Positions 54,511-63,667 are shown, counted from the first letter of the stretch. The stretch is DNA of 64,000 nucleotides from JAZDGX01 sp964482205 (GCA_964482205.1 CAYZWI010000009.1:62001-126000); one strand, 5' to 3'. The notes: a model not told the origin generated them from the sequence alone. Numbers and translations are program-made.

Positions 54511-55494
54511 ATGGAGCGTGGGCTGCGACAGGGGCGGGCTCGCCAGCTCGACCGTTCGCTTCGAACAGTCGCGATCTCGCTTTTGCTCGCCGCCTGCCTG
54601 TTCGCTTGCCCGGCGGCCGCCCGTCCGTCCGGCGACTCCGATTCGCTCTTCACGGCGGCTGAAGCGCTCGGCTCCCGGGCCTTCGCCCACCTTCAGGCGC
54701 AATGCGCCTTCGGGCCGCGGAATCCCGGGTCGAGCGGCCACGCGAAATGCCTGGAGTACATTCAGACGACCCTCGCCCGCGCGGGCGGGCGGATCACGAC
54801 CCAGGCCTTCTCGCACCAGGCGCCGGGCCTGTCCGCCCCCGTCGCCCTGACGAATGTGGTCGCCCGCTTCGGTCCCGAGCGGTCCGGCGGAATCCTGCTC
54901 TGCGCTCACTGGGACACCCGGCCTTGGGCGGATCGCGACCCGGACCCTGCCCGGCGGGGCGACCCGATCCTGGGCGCGAACGACGGCGGATCGGGCACGG
55001 GGTTGCTGCTCGCCCTGGCCGAACGCCTGGCCGAGGAACCGCCCGATTTTCCGGTGACCCTGGTCTTCTTCGACGGGGAAGACCTCGGACGGGAAGGGCA
55101 TGGCGAGGAGTATCTCGCGGGGTCGGTCCACTTCGCCGAGCGTCTTCCGGAACTCCTTCCGCACCTTTGTCTTCTGCTCGACATGGTGGCCAGCGAGACG
55201 ATGGTGCTGACCCTCGAAGCCACCTCCCGGTCGCTGCAGCCCGATTGGGCGGGAGTCATCGACGGCATCGCGGAGCGATGGGCCATCTCCACCTACGATC
55301 CCATCTGGGCGCCCCCCGTCATCGACGACCACATCCCGCTGCTCCAAGCCGGTTTGCCGGCCCTCTGCCTGATCGACTTCCGGGACCCCCACTGGCACAC
55401 CCACGCCGATTCGCCGGCGCACTGCTCGGCCGCGTCCCTGAGAGACACGGCGCTCGTCGTCCTCGGCCTTCTCGAGGGGCCCCACCTGCGTTAG
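54511..55494 (+). CDS. glutaminyl-peptide cyclotransferase-like M28 family enzyme
   Basis: The 327-residue exported protein has a signal peptide (about 18-37). Zinc ligands of the M28 fold are in place: His133 (AHWDTRP), Asp158 (GANDGGSG), Glu190 (FFDGED) and a late His in the WHTHADSP segment. The AHWD-R-ADRD and WHTxxD patterns resemble bacterial glutaminyl cyclases, which convert N-terminal Gln to pyroglutamate, more than aminopeptidases. It lies 60 bases after the SprA-like gene. Several exported proteins in the window have Gln as the predicted first mature residue and could be its substrates. An aminopeptidase remains possible. Confidence 0.82.
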   Translation: MERGLRQGRARQLDRSLRTVAISLLLAACLFACPAAARPSGDSDSLFTAAEALGSRAFAHLQAQCAFGPRNPGSSGHAKCLEYIQTTLARAGGRITTQAFSHQAPGLSAPVALTNVVARFGPERSGGILLCAHWDTRPWADRDPDPARRGDPILGANDGGSGTGLLLALAERLAEEPPDFPVTLVFFDGEDLGREGHGEEYLAGSVHFAERLPELLPHLCLLLDMVASETMVLTLEATSRSLQPDWAGVIDGIAERWAISTYDPIWAPPVIDDHIPLLQAGLPALCLIDFRDPHWHTHADSPAHCSAASLRDTALVVLGLLEGPHLR

Positions 55495-55795
55495 CAGAAT
55501 CCTGAAAACCGGCAACATGGCCGGCTGGCGCTCGGAACGCGGCGCCGTCGGCTTTTCAGGACCCTGCAAGGGGCGGGAAATTCGTTCCCGAAGCGGATGG
55601 AATCCATCCGATCGCCTCTGTATACCCTTGGATTACGCTTGCTCAGGTGTTCCGATCCGGGTACTCTGGAAGCGTTCGGGCGGGCGGTTTCGTCCGCTCG
55701 GTTTTGTGTTTGAAGCGAGGCCTGCTTTCCCGGCCTTGAGGCTGGGAAGGTGTGCCCCTTTTGGGCGTTCCGGGCCGGCAGGCCCCGAGATCGGC
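55495..55795. other. intergenic region between the M28 gene and rimP
   Basis: This 301-base gap contains a predicted structured element at 55501-55560. TTGCTC, 17 bases, TACTCT (around 55640-55668) is a weak promoter candidate for the rimP operon. No gene was recognised. Confidence 0.45.
55501..55560 (+). other. possible structured RNA element (three-way junction)
   Basis: CCTGAAAA (55501-55508) and TTTTCAGG (55553-55560) are exact complements enclosing two smaller hairpins: CCGGC/GCCGG and GGCGC/GCGCC. The whole folds as a 60-base three-armed structure just after the M28 gene stop. It may be a terminator-like end or a leader for the translation operon. Confidence 0.4.
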
Positions 55796-56266
55796 ATGAT
55801 CAGCAGGGACGAAGTCGCATCCATCATCGCTCCGATCCTGGAGGAAGCGGGGGCGGAGCTGGTGGAGGTTCAGGTGGTTCCCGGCGGGAGACGGGCGCGC
55901 TTGCGCATTTTCGTCGATCGCGAAGGCGGAATCACCGTCGGCGAATGCGGGCAGTTGAGCCGGCGCATCGGGCGGGATCTCGATGCCGTCCCGGCGCTCG
56001 CCTCCGGCTACTGGCTGGAGGTTTCGTCGCCCGGCATGCGCCGTCCGATCTGGAAGCTGGAGCATTTTCGACGCTTCGTCGGCGAACGGCTGGTCTTCGA
56101 ACTGGCCGAACCGCGCGAGGGGCGGACGCGCTTCGACGGAACGATCGAGGCGGTCGAGAACGAGCGCATCCGCTTGCGCACCGGCGAGGGTGCGTTGATC
56201 GAGACGGATGTCGCGGGAATCGCGAACGCCCATCTCGACCTCGATCCGTGGAAGCGGCGCGAATAG
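55796..56266 (+). CDS. rimP: ribosome maturation factor RimP
   Basis: RimP assists 30S subunit assembly. The 156-residue protein has the alpha/beta N-domain (LVEVQVVPGGRRARLRIFVD) with ECGQLSRRIG, and the SPGMRRPIW segment leading to the C-terminal SH3-like domain. It is the first gene of the conserved rimP-nusA-infB operon. The ribosome site at ATG 55796 is weak. Confidence 0.95.
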   Translation: MISRDEVASIIAPILEEAGAELVEVQVVPGGRRARLRIFVDREGGITVGECGQLSRRIGRDLDAVPALASGYWLEVSSPGMRRPIWKLEHFRRFVGERLVFELAEPREGRTRFDGTIEAVENERIRLRTGEGALIETDVAGIANAHLDLDPWKRRE

Positions 56267-56271
56267 GAGTC

Positions 56272-56351
56272 GCGCGGGGCATCGATCGCCGCCTGCGGGC
56301 GGACAAGGATGGCGCGGGGCATCGATTGCCGCCCTCGCGCGAGCAAGGAAA
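56272..56351 (+). repeat. imperfect 40-bp tandem duplication between rimP and nusA
   Basis: Units 56272-56311 and 56312-56351 both start GCGCGGGGCATCGAT and share most of their bases. They fill most of the 129-base gap. The second unit ends shortly before the nusA ribosome site. Confidence 0.6.
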
Positions 56352-56395
56352 GCGGGGGGCGGAAAGCGCTCCGCGCGGGCAAAGCGGGGAAGCCA

Positions 56396-57889
56396 ATGAC
56401 TTCAGAGATCTTGGATGCCTTGACGGTCATCGCCAAGGAAAAGGGAGTCGAGCCGGAGTACCTGCTCGAGACTCTGGAGAGCAGCCTGCTGGCCGCCGCA
56501 CAGAAGAAGTATCGCCGGGCCGCGCACGTCGAGGTCAAGGTGGACCAGGGCAGCGGAGAAATCGAGATCATCGTGCACATGCGCGTCTCGAAGCTCGCCT
56601 GGGACCCGACCAGCGAAATCGACATCCACGAAGCGCGCCGCATCGATCCGGATGTGCGCGAGGGCGATGTGGTTCCCGTTTCGGTGCCGGTGGCGGAGTT
56701 CGGGCGCAACGCGATTTCCGCGGTCAAGCAGTCGCTCGTGCAGCATGTGCGCGAGGCCGAGCGCAAGAATGTCTACGAGGAGTATGTGCGTCGCGTGGGC
56801 CAGGTGATGACCGCCACCGTTCAGCAGGTGGACTTCGGCAGCATCATCCTGCGCCTGGGCGGTGCGGAAGGGGTCATCCCTCCCGAAGAGAACATTCGTC
56901 GCGACCGGCCGAAGATCGGCGATCACATCCGCGCCCTGCTCATCAATGTCGATCCCAGCGCGCGCGGGCCGCAGGTGATCTTCTCGCGCACGCGTCCGGA
57001 ATTCGTACTGAAGCTCTTCGAGCAGGAAGTGCCCGAGGTCTACGAAGGCCTGGTGGAGATCAAGGGCATCGCCCGCGAGGCGGGGGCGCGCACGAAGATC
57101 GCGGTCATTTCCCACGACGAGCGCGTGGACCCCGTCGGCGCGTGCGTGGGCGTCAAGGGCTCGCGCGTGCAGAACATCGTCAAGGCGCTCGGCGGCGAGC
57201 GGATCGACATCATCGCGATGAGCTCCGACCCGCTGATCTTCGTCAGCCGGGCCCTGAATCCCGCGCGGGTGCTGAGCGTGAGCTTCATGGGGGATCCCAA
57301 GACCGTGCGCGCGGTCGTGCCCGACGATCAGCTTTCGCTCGCCATCGGAAAGAACGCCCAGAATGTCCGCCTGGCGAGCCAGTTGACCGGGCTGGAGATC
57401 CAGCTCGTCAGCCAGTCGCAGCACGCCTCGCTGGAAGGGCGGCGGGAAGGGGAAGTGGTCGAGCTCGAGTCGCTCACGAAGGAGCTCGGGCCGCGCCTGG
57501 TCGAACGCTTGATGAAGGAAGGCAAGGAAACGCTTCAGGATGTCCTCGACACGCCGGTGGAAGAGTTGATGAAGATCCAGGGCATCGGGGAGAAGACGGC
57601 GAGCAAGCTCGTCACGGTGGGCGCCGCCATCCTCGAGCGCTGGTCGGCGGAACGCGAGCGCCAGCGGGCCGCGAAGGCGGCGGCAAGCGCGGAGTCCACG
57701 GAAGAGACGCAAGCCGCGGGGACCACGGAAGAGACGCAAGGCGCGGAGGGCGCGGAAGGGGCGCAAGCCGCGGAGTCCACGGAAGAGGCGACTGACGAAG
57801 AGAGCGCCGAAGCGGCGGCGGGCCAGACCATCAGCGAGGAAGGCGGAGCCTCCGAGGCGAAGGAACAGCCGGGTTCTGCCGAACGGTAA
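56396..57889 (+). CDS. nusA: transcription termination/antitermination factor NusA
   Basis: The 497-residue protein has the N-terminal RNA polymerase-binding domain (1-125), S1 (about 135-200), two KH domains (about 230-345; GACVGVKGSRVQ, SLAIGKNAQNVRLA), and a helix-hairpin-helix region with GIGEKTA near residue 400. A 75-residue Ala/Glu/Thr-rich acidic tail with short repeats (EETQ) ends the protein and is not typical. ATG 56396 follows GGGGA by five bases. Confidence 0.97.
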   Translation: MTSEILDALTVIAKEKGVEPEYLLETLESSLLAAAQKKYRRAAHVEVKVDQGSGEIEIIVHMRVSKLAWDPTSEIDIHEARRIDPDVREGDVVPVSVPVAEFGRNAISAVKQSLVQHVREAERKNVYEEYVRRVGQVMTATVQQVDFGSIILRLGGAEGVIPPEENIRRDRPKIGDHIRALLINVDPSARGPQVIFSRTRPEFVLKLFEQEVPEVYEGLVEIKGIAREAGARTKIAVISHDERVDPVGACVGVKGSRVQNIVKALGGERIDIIAMSSDPLIFVSRALNPARVLSVSFMGDPKTVRAVVPDDQLSLAIGKNAQNVRLASQLTGLEIQLVSQSQHASLEGRREGEVVELESLTKELGPRLVERLMKEGKETLQDVLDTPVEELMKIQGIGEKTASKLVTVGAAILERWSAERERQRAAKAAASAESTEETQAAGTTEETQGAEGAEGAQAAESTEEATDEESAEAAAGQTISEEGGASEAKEQPGSAER

Positions 57890-57944
57890 CCGGGGCCGAT
57901 GATCGGCCGGAAACGAGGCCCGCGGATTTCGGAAAGGGACGGCA

Positions 57945-60509
57945 TTGAGAAAGGTTCGCGTCTATCAGCTCGCTCGGGAGCTACGCCTCACGAACGAGGC
58001 GCTGCTCGACATCCTGCGCGAGATCGATTCCTCGATCACCACGCACACGGCTTCCGTGAGCGGCGAGGTAGCCGAGGAAATCCGCCAGCGTCTGAGCGGC
58101 AATGCGCCTCGGAGTGCGGCTGCGCCCGCCGGTGACCCGGTCGCGCAAGCGACCGTGACCGCCGAGGAAGGAACGGCCCAAGCCGCTCCCGCGAGAGCGG
58201 TGCGCCGTCCCGCAGCGCGCGTGACCCCCGTGCAGCCCACCGTGCCGGTATGGAAGCTTCCCCGCCTGCCGCAGGCTCCCGATCTCAGCGAGACGCTCAT
58301 CAAGGCGAAGGCGGGCCCGGCGACCACGCCGCCTCCCGCTCGCCGCGTCGGACCGGTCCTGCCCAGGAGCGGCCGCCCTGGAGCGCTTCCGGCGGAGATG
58401 CCGCAGCCCGAGGCGGCGGCTCCCGGCCGGACCTACTATCCGTCCCAAACCTCGCGGCCGGGTGGACGCGGGCGAGGCATGACGATCGAACGCGGGCTGG
58501 GCGAGCGCGACCGTGCGGGCCTCGACCGTGGGCGAGGCGCCGTCGCGCCGGGAGGAGGCGCCACCGACACTCGTCCGGGGCGCAAGGTTCGCAAGAAGAA
58601 GCGCACCCGCCGGGAAGTGGACGAACGGGAAGTGCTCGACAGCGTGCGGCGGACGATGGCGACCATCGACGGCACGCCGCGCAGGCGCCGCCGCCGCCGC
58701 CACGAAGAGGGCGAAGAGGTCCTCGGCGAGGATACCCGCACGATCAAGGCGAGCGAGTTTCTCACCGTCGCGGAATTTGCCGCGTTGCTCGGCGTGCGGC
58801 CGGCCGAAGTGATCGCCGCCTGCCTGCGGCTCGGGATCGTCGCCAATGTGAACCGGCGGCTCGACAAGGATGCGATCGAAGCGGTCGCGGACGAATTCGA
58901 TTACCGGGTCGAGTTCGTCAAGGAATTCGGCGAGGAAATTCTCGAGGAGCAGGAAGAGGAGACCGAAGCGGGGGACGAAGCGCCGCGCCCCGTCGTGGTC
59001 ACGGTCATGGGACATGTGGACCACGGAAAGACGAAGCTTCTCGATTACATTCGCAAGACCGATGTGATCTCGCGCGAGTCGGGCGGAATCACCCAGCACA
59101 TCGGCGCCTATCAGGTGCATCTGCCCAGCGGCGGCGTGGTCACCTTCCTCGACACGCCGGGCCACGAGGCCTTCACCGCCATGCGCGCGCGCGGAGCGGA
59201 TGTCACCGACCTCGTGATCCTGGTCGTGGCGGCCGACGACGGCGTGAACAAGCAGACGGTCGAGGCGATCAACCATGCCCGCGCCGCGCGCAAGCCGATC
59301 GTGGTCGCGATCAACAAGTGCGACCTTCCCAACGCCAACCCCGAGCGAATCAAGAAGGAGCTTTCCGAGCACGGCTTGCTGGTGGAGGAATGGGGGGGCG
59401 AAACGGTCGCCGTCGAAATCTCCGCCAAGCAAGGCACGAATGTCGAGCGCCTGCTGGAAATGCTGATGCTCGTCGCCGAGATGCGCGAGCTGCGCGCCCA
59501 GCCCGGCCGGCCCGCCAAGGGCACGGTGATCGAGGTGCGCAAGGACCCCGGGCGGGGCATCGTCGGCACGGTGCTCGTTCAGAACGGCACCTTGCGCATC
59601 GGCGACTCGTTCGTTTGCGGCATCCGTCACGGCAAGGTGCGGGCGATGACCGACGACCTGGGAGAACGCGTCGAAGCCGCCGGGCCCTCGACGCCGGTCG
59701 AATTGCTCGGCTGGTCGGACGTCCCTCAGGTGGGCGACACCATCGCGGTCGTGAAGTCGGAGTCGCTGGCGCGCGTGATCGCAGGCGAACGCTCGCAGAT
59801 CGCCCGCGAGCATCGCATGAAGCTGGCCTCCGACCGCTTCCGTCTCGACGACCTGCATGTCCGCATCAAGGAAGGCCAGAAGGCCGACTTGCGCCTGATC
59901 ATCAAGGCCGATGTGCAGGGTTCGGCCGAAGTGCTGCGCGACTCGCTGGAGAAATTGACGAGCGATCAAGTGAGCGTGGTCGTCGTCCACGCCGGGGTCG
60001 GCAAGATCAACGAGTCGGATGTGCTGCTGGCGACCGCTTCGAACGCGATCATCATCGGCTTCCAAGTGCGCCCCGACCCGCGCGCCACGCTGCTGGCGCA
60101 GAGCGAGGGCGTGGAGATCCGTCTCTACAAGGTGATCTACGAGGCGATCGATCAGGTCAAGGACGCCATGGCCGGACTGCTCGCCCCCGAGATGAAGGAG
60201 CGGGTGCTGGGATCGGCCGAGGTGCGCGAGATCTTCCGCGTCAGCAAGGTGGGAACGGTGGCGGGTTGTCATGTGATCACCGGAATGATTTCCCGCCAGG
60301 CGCTCGCGCGGGTGATTCGCGGCGAAGATGTCGTCTGGTCGGGAAAGATCTCGACCCTCAAGCGTTTCAAGGACGACGCCCGCGAAGTCCAGGCGGGCTT
60401 CGATTGCGGCATTTCGCTCGAGGAGAACGACGACATCCAGGTGGGCGATCTCATCGAGGCGTACGTGGTCGAGGAAGTGGCCCGCAGTGCGGCGGCCGAG
60501 ACCCGCTAG
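57945..60509 (+). CDS. infB: translation initiation factor IF-2
   Basis: IF-2 is the GTPase that brings initiator tRNA to the 30S subunit. The 854-residue protein has an N-terminal IF2_N helical domain (VRVYQLARELRLTNEALL), a Pro/Ala/Arg-rich linker (about 60-240) with a run of arginines, and a second IF2_N (about 265-310). The G domain has GHVDHGKT (356-363), DTPGHEAF and NKCDL, and domains II-IV follow. The TTG start is six bases after AAAGGGA; no ATG is near. Confidence 0.97.
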   Translation: MRKVRVYQLARELRLTNEALLDILREIDSSITTHTASVSGEVAEEIRQRLSGNAPRSAAAPAGDPVAQATVTAEEGTAQAAPARAVRRPAARVTPVQPTVPVWKLPRLPQAPDLSETLIKAKAGPATTPPPARRVGPVLPRSGRPGALPAEMPQPEAAAPGRTYYPSQTSRPGGRGRGMTIERGLGERDRAGLDRGRGAVAPGGGATDTRPGRKVRKKKRTRREVDEREVLDSVRRTMATIDGTPRRRRRRRHEEGEEVLGEDTRTIKASEFLTVAEFAALLGVRPAEVIAACLRLGIVANVNRRLDKDAIEAVADEFDYRVEFVKEFGEEILEEQEEETEAGDEAPRPVVVTVMGHVDHGKTKLLDYIRKTDVISRESGGITQHIGAYQVHLPSGGVVTFLDTPGHEAFTAMRARGADVTDLVILVVAADDGVNKQTVEAINHARAARKPIVVAINKCDLPNANPERIKKELSEHGLLVEEWGGETVAVEISAKQGTNVERLLEMLMLVAEMRELRAQPGRPAKGTVIEVRKDPGRGIVGTVLVQNGTLRIGDSFVCGIRHGKVRAMTDDLGERVEAAGPSTPVELLGWSDVPQVGDTIAVVKSESLARVIAGERSQIAREHRMKLASDRFRLDDLHVRIKEGQKADLRLIIKADVQGSAEVLRDSLEKLTSDQVSVVVVHAGVGKINESDVLLATASNAIIIGFQVRPDPRATLLAQSEGVEIRLYKVIYEAIDQVKDAMAGLLAPEMKERVLGSAEVREIFRVSKVGTVAGCHVITGMISRQALARVIRGEDVVWSGKISTLKRFKDDAREVQAGFDCGISLEENDDIQVGDLIEAYVVEEVARSAAAETR

Positions 60510-60561
60510 GCCGGATCATTCATCAACCCTCACATAGGGCATCCGCCCGGGCAGTCTGCTC

Positions 60562-61101
60562 ATGTTCGTCGCCGTCTCGCGGTTCGAGATCCACATTCCC
60601 GGCGAGCGCTCGCTGAAGGGCAAGCGCTCGGTCGTGACGGGAATGAAGGAACGCCTGCGCGCGCGCTTCCGCGCGGCGGTGTCCGAAGTGGGCAATCAGG
60701 AGTTGTGGCAGCGGGCGGTTCTCGGGGCGGCCCTGGTGGGAACGAGTCCTGAAGCGCTGCACGCTGGACTGGCCGCGATGCGGCGCATGATCGAGGAGAA
60801 TCCGCGCTGCCAGCTTCTCTCCTGGGAGGGACGGGTGAGCGCCTTCGAGGACGGCCACCTGTCGGCGCGAAGGAACTCCGCCCACCCGGGCGAGAATCGC
60901 ATCGGGGCGGATGACGCGGGACGGGCGTTGCCGACGCCGGCCGGGGAGCATGCGCCGGCCGAGCCCGAGTGGTACGAGACCGAGCCGGACGACGAAACCT
61001 TCGGAGGCGATTGGAACCGGTTTCGCGAGCAGGCGAAGACGGATTCCGAGGACGATGGGGACGCGCGTGCGGAGGATGAGGATCCGAGTCCGAAGAGTTG
61101 A
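60562..61101 (+). CDS. ylxP: DUF503 (YlxP-like) protein
   Basis: The 179-residue protein has the DUF503 core in its first ~95 residues (IHIPGERSLKGKRSVV, AVSEVGNQELWQRAVLGAALV). A long acidic tail (WYETEPDDETFGG, EDDGDARAEDED) follows. YlxP genes typically sit between infB and rbfA, as here, and the protein is thought to act in ribosome maturation. No ribosome site is obvious. Confidence 0.9.
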   Translation: MFVAVSRFEIHIPGERSLKGKRSVVTGMKERLRARFRAAVSEVGNQELWQRAVLGAALVGTSPEALHAGLAAMRRMIEENPRCQLLSWEGRVSAFEDGHLSARRNSAHPGENRIGADDAGRALPTPAGEHAPAEPEWYETEPDDETFGGDWNRFREQAKTDSEDDGDARAEDEDPSPKS

Positions 61102-61224
61102 CGGATCCGAATCCCGGCAACCGGCGAGAAGCGCTGGGAGCACCCGCATCCGGCGCGCCGGTCGTCCGGGCATGAGATCGTGCGATCGCATCGTGGCAGC
61201 CTTCAGTTCCTGTGAGGAGGAAGA

Positions 61225-61698
61225 GTGGCGGCGCCTTTGCGCAGAGAGCGGGTCGCTTCGCAGATCCGCGACGAATTGAGCGACATCGTCCAGCACGAGC
61301 TTTGCGATCCGCGCGTCGGCTGGACCACGGTCACCCGGGTGGAGATGAGTCCCGATCTCTGCCACGCCAAGGTCTTCATCTCGGTGTATGGCGACGAAGA
61401 GGCGCGCAAGCAGACATTTGAAGCGCTGGCGCGCGCGGCGGGCTTCATTCGCAGGGAATTGGGACGCCGCGTGCGCATGCGCGTGACGCCGGAAATCCAT
61501 TGGAAGGCCGACGAATCGTTCGAGCTCAGCCACCGAGTGGGCGAGATCCTGAAGACGATCCACATTCCTCCCGAAGAAGGCGCCGCGGGCCAGGAACCTT
61601 CGACACGCGCAAAAGAGAATGATGGCCTCGACGATCACGACGACGACGGCGATGATGACGACGACGACGACGAAGGCGAAGGAGGAAGCGGGCGGTGA
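61225..61698 (+). CDS. rbfA: 30S ribosome-binding factor RbfA
   Basis: RbfA matures 16S rRNA. The 157-residue protein has the KH-like fold (RRERVASQIRDELSDIV, DPRVGWTTVTRVEMSPDL, RRELGRRVRMRVTPEIHW). A nonconserved C-terminal tail contains long runs of aspartate (about 135-150). GTG 61225 follows GAGGAGG. The stop overlaps truB (GTGA). Confidence 0.95.
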   Translation: MAAPLRRERVASQIRDELSDIVQHELCDPRVGWTTVTRVEMSPDLCHAKVFISVYGDEEARKQTFEALARAAGFIRRELGRRVRMRVTPEIHWKADESFELSHRVGEILKTIHIPPEEGAAGQEPSTRAKENDGLDDHDDDGDDDDDDDEGEGGSGR

Positions 61699-62636
61699 GT
61701 TTCAGCGCATCGCAGGCCTCGGGCTATGTGATCGGCGTCGCCAAGCCGGCGTCGTGGACGAGCCACGACGCGGTGGTGTGCGTCCGCCGCGCGCTCGGCG
61801 AGCGGCGCGTCGGCCACACTGGAACGCTCGATCCCTTCGCGACCGGCCTGCTCCTGTGCTGCGTGGGGCGCGCGACCAAGCTGTCCGGGTACCTCATGGA
61901 CCTCACCAAGGAATACGAAGGCGCGATGCTCTTCGGCGTGCGCACTTCGTCGGGCGACATCGACGGAGAAGTGTTGGAAGACCGGGAGGTCCCGCTTCCT
62001 TCCGTCGATCGATTGACCGAGACGGCCCGGAGCTTTCAGGGCGAAATCGAGCAAGTGCCGCCGATGGTCTCCGCCTTGAAACACGAAGGCCAGCGCCTCT
62101 ATCAGCTCGCCCGGCGAGGCATCGTGGTGGATCGGCCCGCGCGCAAGGTCTTCGTCGAATCGTTCGACATTCTCGAAGCGGGCGGGCGATGCATCCGCTT
62201 TCGCGTGCGCTGCGCGCGCGGCACCTATGTCCGCACGCTGGTCGAGGACTTCGGCGCGCGGCTGGGCGCCACCGCCTGCGTCGAGCAGCTGTGCCGCACG
62301 CGAGTGGGCTCGTTTCGCGTGGAAGACGCGGTGGACCTCGAGCGTGAACCGGTGGCCGAGCAGTTGCGCAGCCGCGCGGTCAGCATGGCGCAAGCGCTGG
62401 ACAATCTGCCTTCCTGGCGGATTCCCTCCTTCTGGGCGCGCAAGCTGCGCGAAGGACATGCGCCCCCCTGGTCGGCAATCGAAGTCGATCGCGAGCCGAG
62501 CGACGGCGAGATCGGCCGCCTGCTCGGCGCTTCCGGAGACCTGGTCGCATTGGGGAAGGCCGTCGCGACGCCCGGGGCCGAGGACCGGCCCTGGATCGAC
62601 GCGCTTTCGATGGAACTGCTGCGGGTGTTCGTGTGA
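61695..62636 (+). CDS. truB: tRNA pseudouridine-55 synthase
   Basis: TruB makes pseudouridine at position 55 of tRNAs. The 313-residue protein has the catalytic Asp46 in HTGTLDPFATG, KEYEG, MVSALKHEGQRLYQLAR and CARGTYVRTL motifs. GTG 61695 overlaps the rbfA stop; the downstream ribF start likewise overlaps this stop, so translation is coupled. Confidence 0.96.
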   Translation: MSFSASQASGYVIGVAKPASWTSHDAVVCVRRALGERRVGHTGTLDPFATGLLLCCVGRATKLSGYLMDLTKEYEGAMLFGVRTSSGDIDGEVLEDREVPLPSVDRLTETARSFQGEIEQVPPMVSALKHEGQRLYQLARRGIVVDRPARKVFVESFDILEAGGRCIRFRVRCARGTYVRTLVEDFGARLGATACVEQLCRTRVGSFRVEDAVDLEREPVAEQLRSRAVSMAQALDNLPSWRIPSFWARKLREGHAPPWSAIEVDREPSDGEIGRLLGASGDLVALGKAVATPGAEDRPWIDALSMELLRVFV

Positions 62637-63667
62637 TGGACGGGGAAGCGAACAACGCAACCCACAACGGCAACTCCTACCAGCGCGGCGCGCGGCTTCG
62701 CGCCGTCGTGACCATCGGGGTCTTCGACGGCCTCCATCGGGGCCATTGCGAGCTGCTCGCGCGGGTGCGAGAGAAAGCAGCCGAGGAAAACGCCACGCCC
62801 GCCGCGGTGACGTTCGATCCTCCTCCGCAAGCCCTGCTCGCGCCCGTCCGGCGTCCGTTCGAGATCACTCCCTGGCCGGAGAAGCGGCGCCTGCTCACGG
62901 AAGCGGGCATGGAGCGCATCCTGCTCATCCGGTTCACGCAGGCAACCGCGGCCCTCGATCCGGCGGTCTTCATCGAAGATGTGGTCATGGGAGAGTTCGA
63001 TCCCGTCGGCCTGGTGGTCGGCTACGACTTTCGCTTCGGCAAGGGCGGCCGCGGCGACATCGATCTCCTCAGGCGATTGGGAGTGGAGCACGGTTTCTGG
63101 GTGGAGCGCGTGGATGCCGTTTGCCTCGAAGAGCGCGTGATTTCGAGCACCCGCGTGCGCGAGGCGATCGTCGCGGGGGACATGGTCGAGGCGGCCAAGC
63201 TTCTCGGAAGGCCGTTCTCGATCGCGGGGGAAGTGATCCGAGGAGCGGGCTTGGGACACCGGGAGCTGGTCGCGACGGCGAACGTCGCCGCCGGCGAGGA
63301 ACAGCTCATGCCCCTCTCGGGTGTCTACGTCGTCACGGTTCTCGTCGATGCGCGACCGTATGCGGGGGTCGCCATGCTGGGGGGATCGCCCAGCCTGGGG
63401 ACGCTCTCGGATCGCCTGATGGAGGTGCATCTTCTTGATTTCCAAGGAGATCTGGTAGGCCGCCCGCTCGAGATCCGATTCCTCGAGCGCTTGCGGGACG
63501 GCCGCCGGTACGAGCGGATCGAGGATCTGCGGGCGGCCATCGAAGGGGACATCCACCTGGCAAGGCAGAAGCTGGGGGCGGGGGCTGCGGGCCCCTGGGC
63601 AAAGGCTGCGAAATCGGCTTGTCACCCAACCAGGCGAGTGTTACCTTGGGAAGGTTCTAATCGATAG
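62633..63667 (+). CDS. ribF: bifunctional riboflavin kinase/FMN adenylyltransferase
   Basis: RibF makes FMN and FAD. The 344-residue protein has an N-terminal adenylyltransferase domain with VFDGLHRGH (His35 and His38), VTFDPPP and ISSTRVREAI. The C-terminal kinase domain is recognisable (GVYVVTV, EVHLLDFQGDL), but its PTAN signature reads ATAN (V-ATAN). GTG 62633 overlaps the truB stop. The C-terminal ~25 residues look unconserved. Confidence 0.94.
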   Translation: MMDGEANNATHNGNSYQRGARLRAVVTIGVFDGLHRGHCELLARVREKAAEENATPAAVTFDPPPQALLAPVRRPFEITPWPEKRRLLTEAGMERILLIRFTQATAALDPAVFIEDVVMGEFDPVGLVVGYDFRFGKGGRGDIDLLRRLGVEHGFWVERVDAVCLEERVISSTRVREAIVAGDMVEAAKLLGRPFSIAGEVIRGAGLGHRELVATANVAAGEEQLMPLSGVYVVTVLVDARPYAGVAMLGGSPSLGTLSDRLMEVHLLDFQGDLVGRPLEIRFLERLRDGRRYERIEDLRAAIEGDIHLARQKLGAGAAGPWAKAAKSACHPTRRVLPWEGSNR

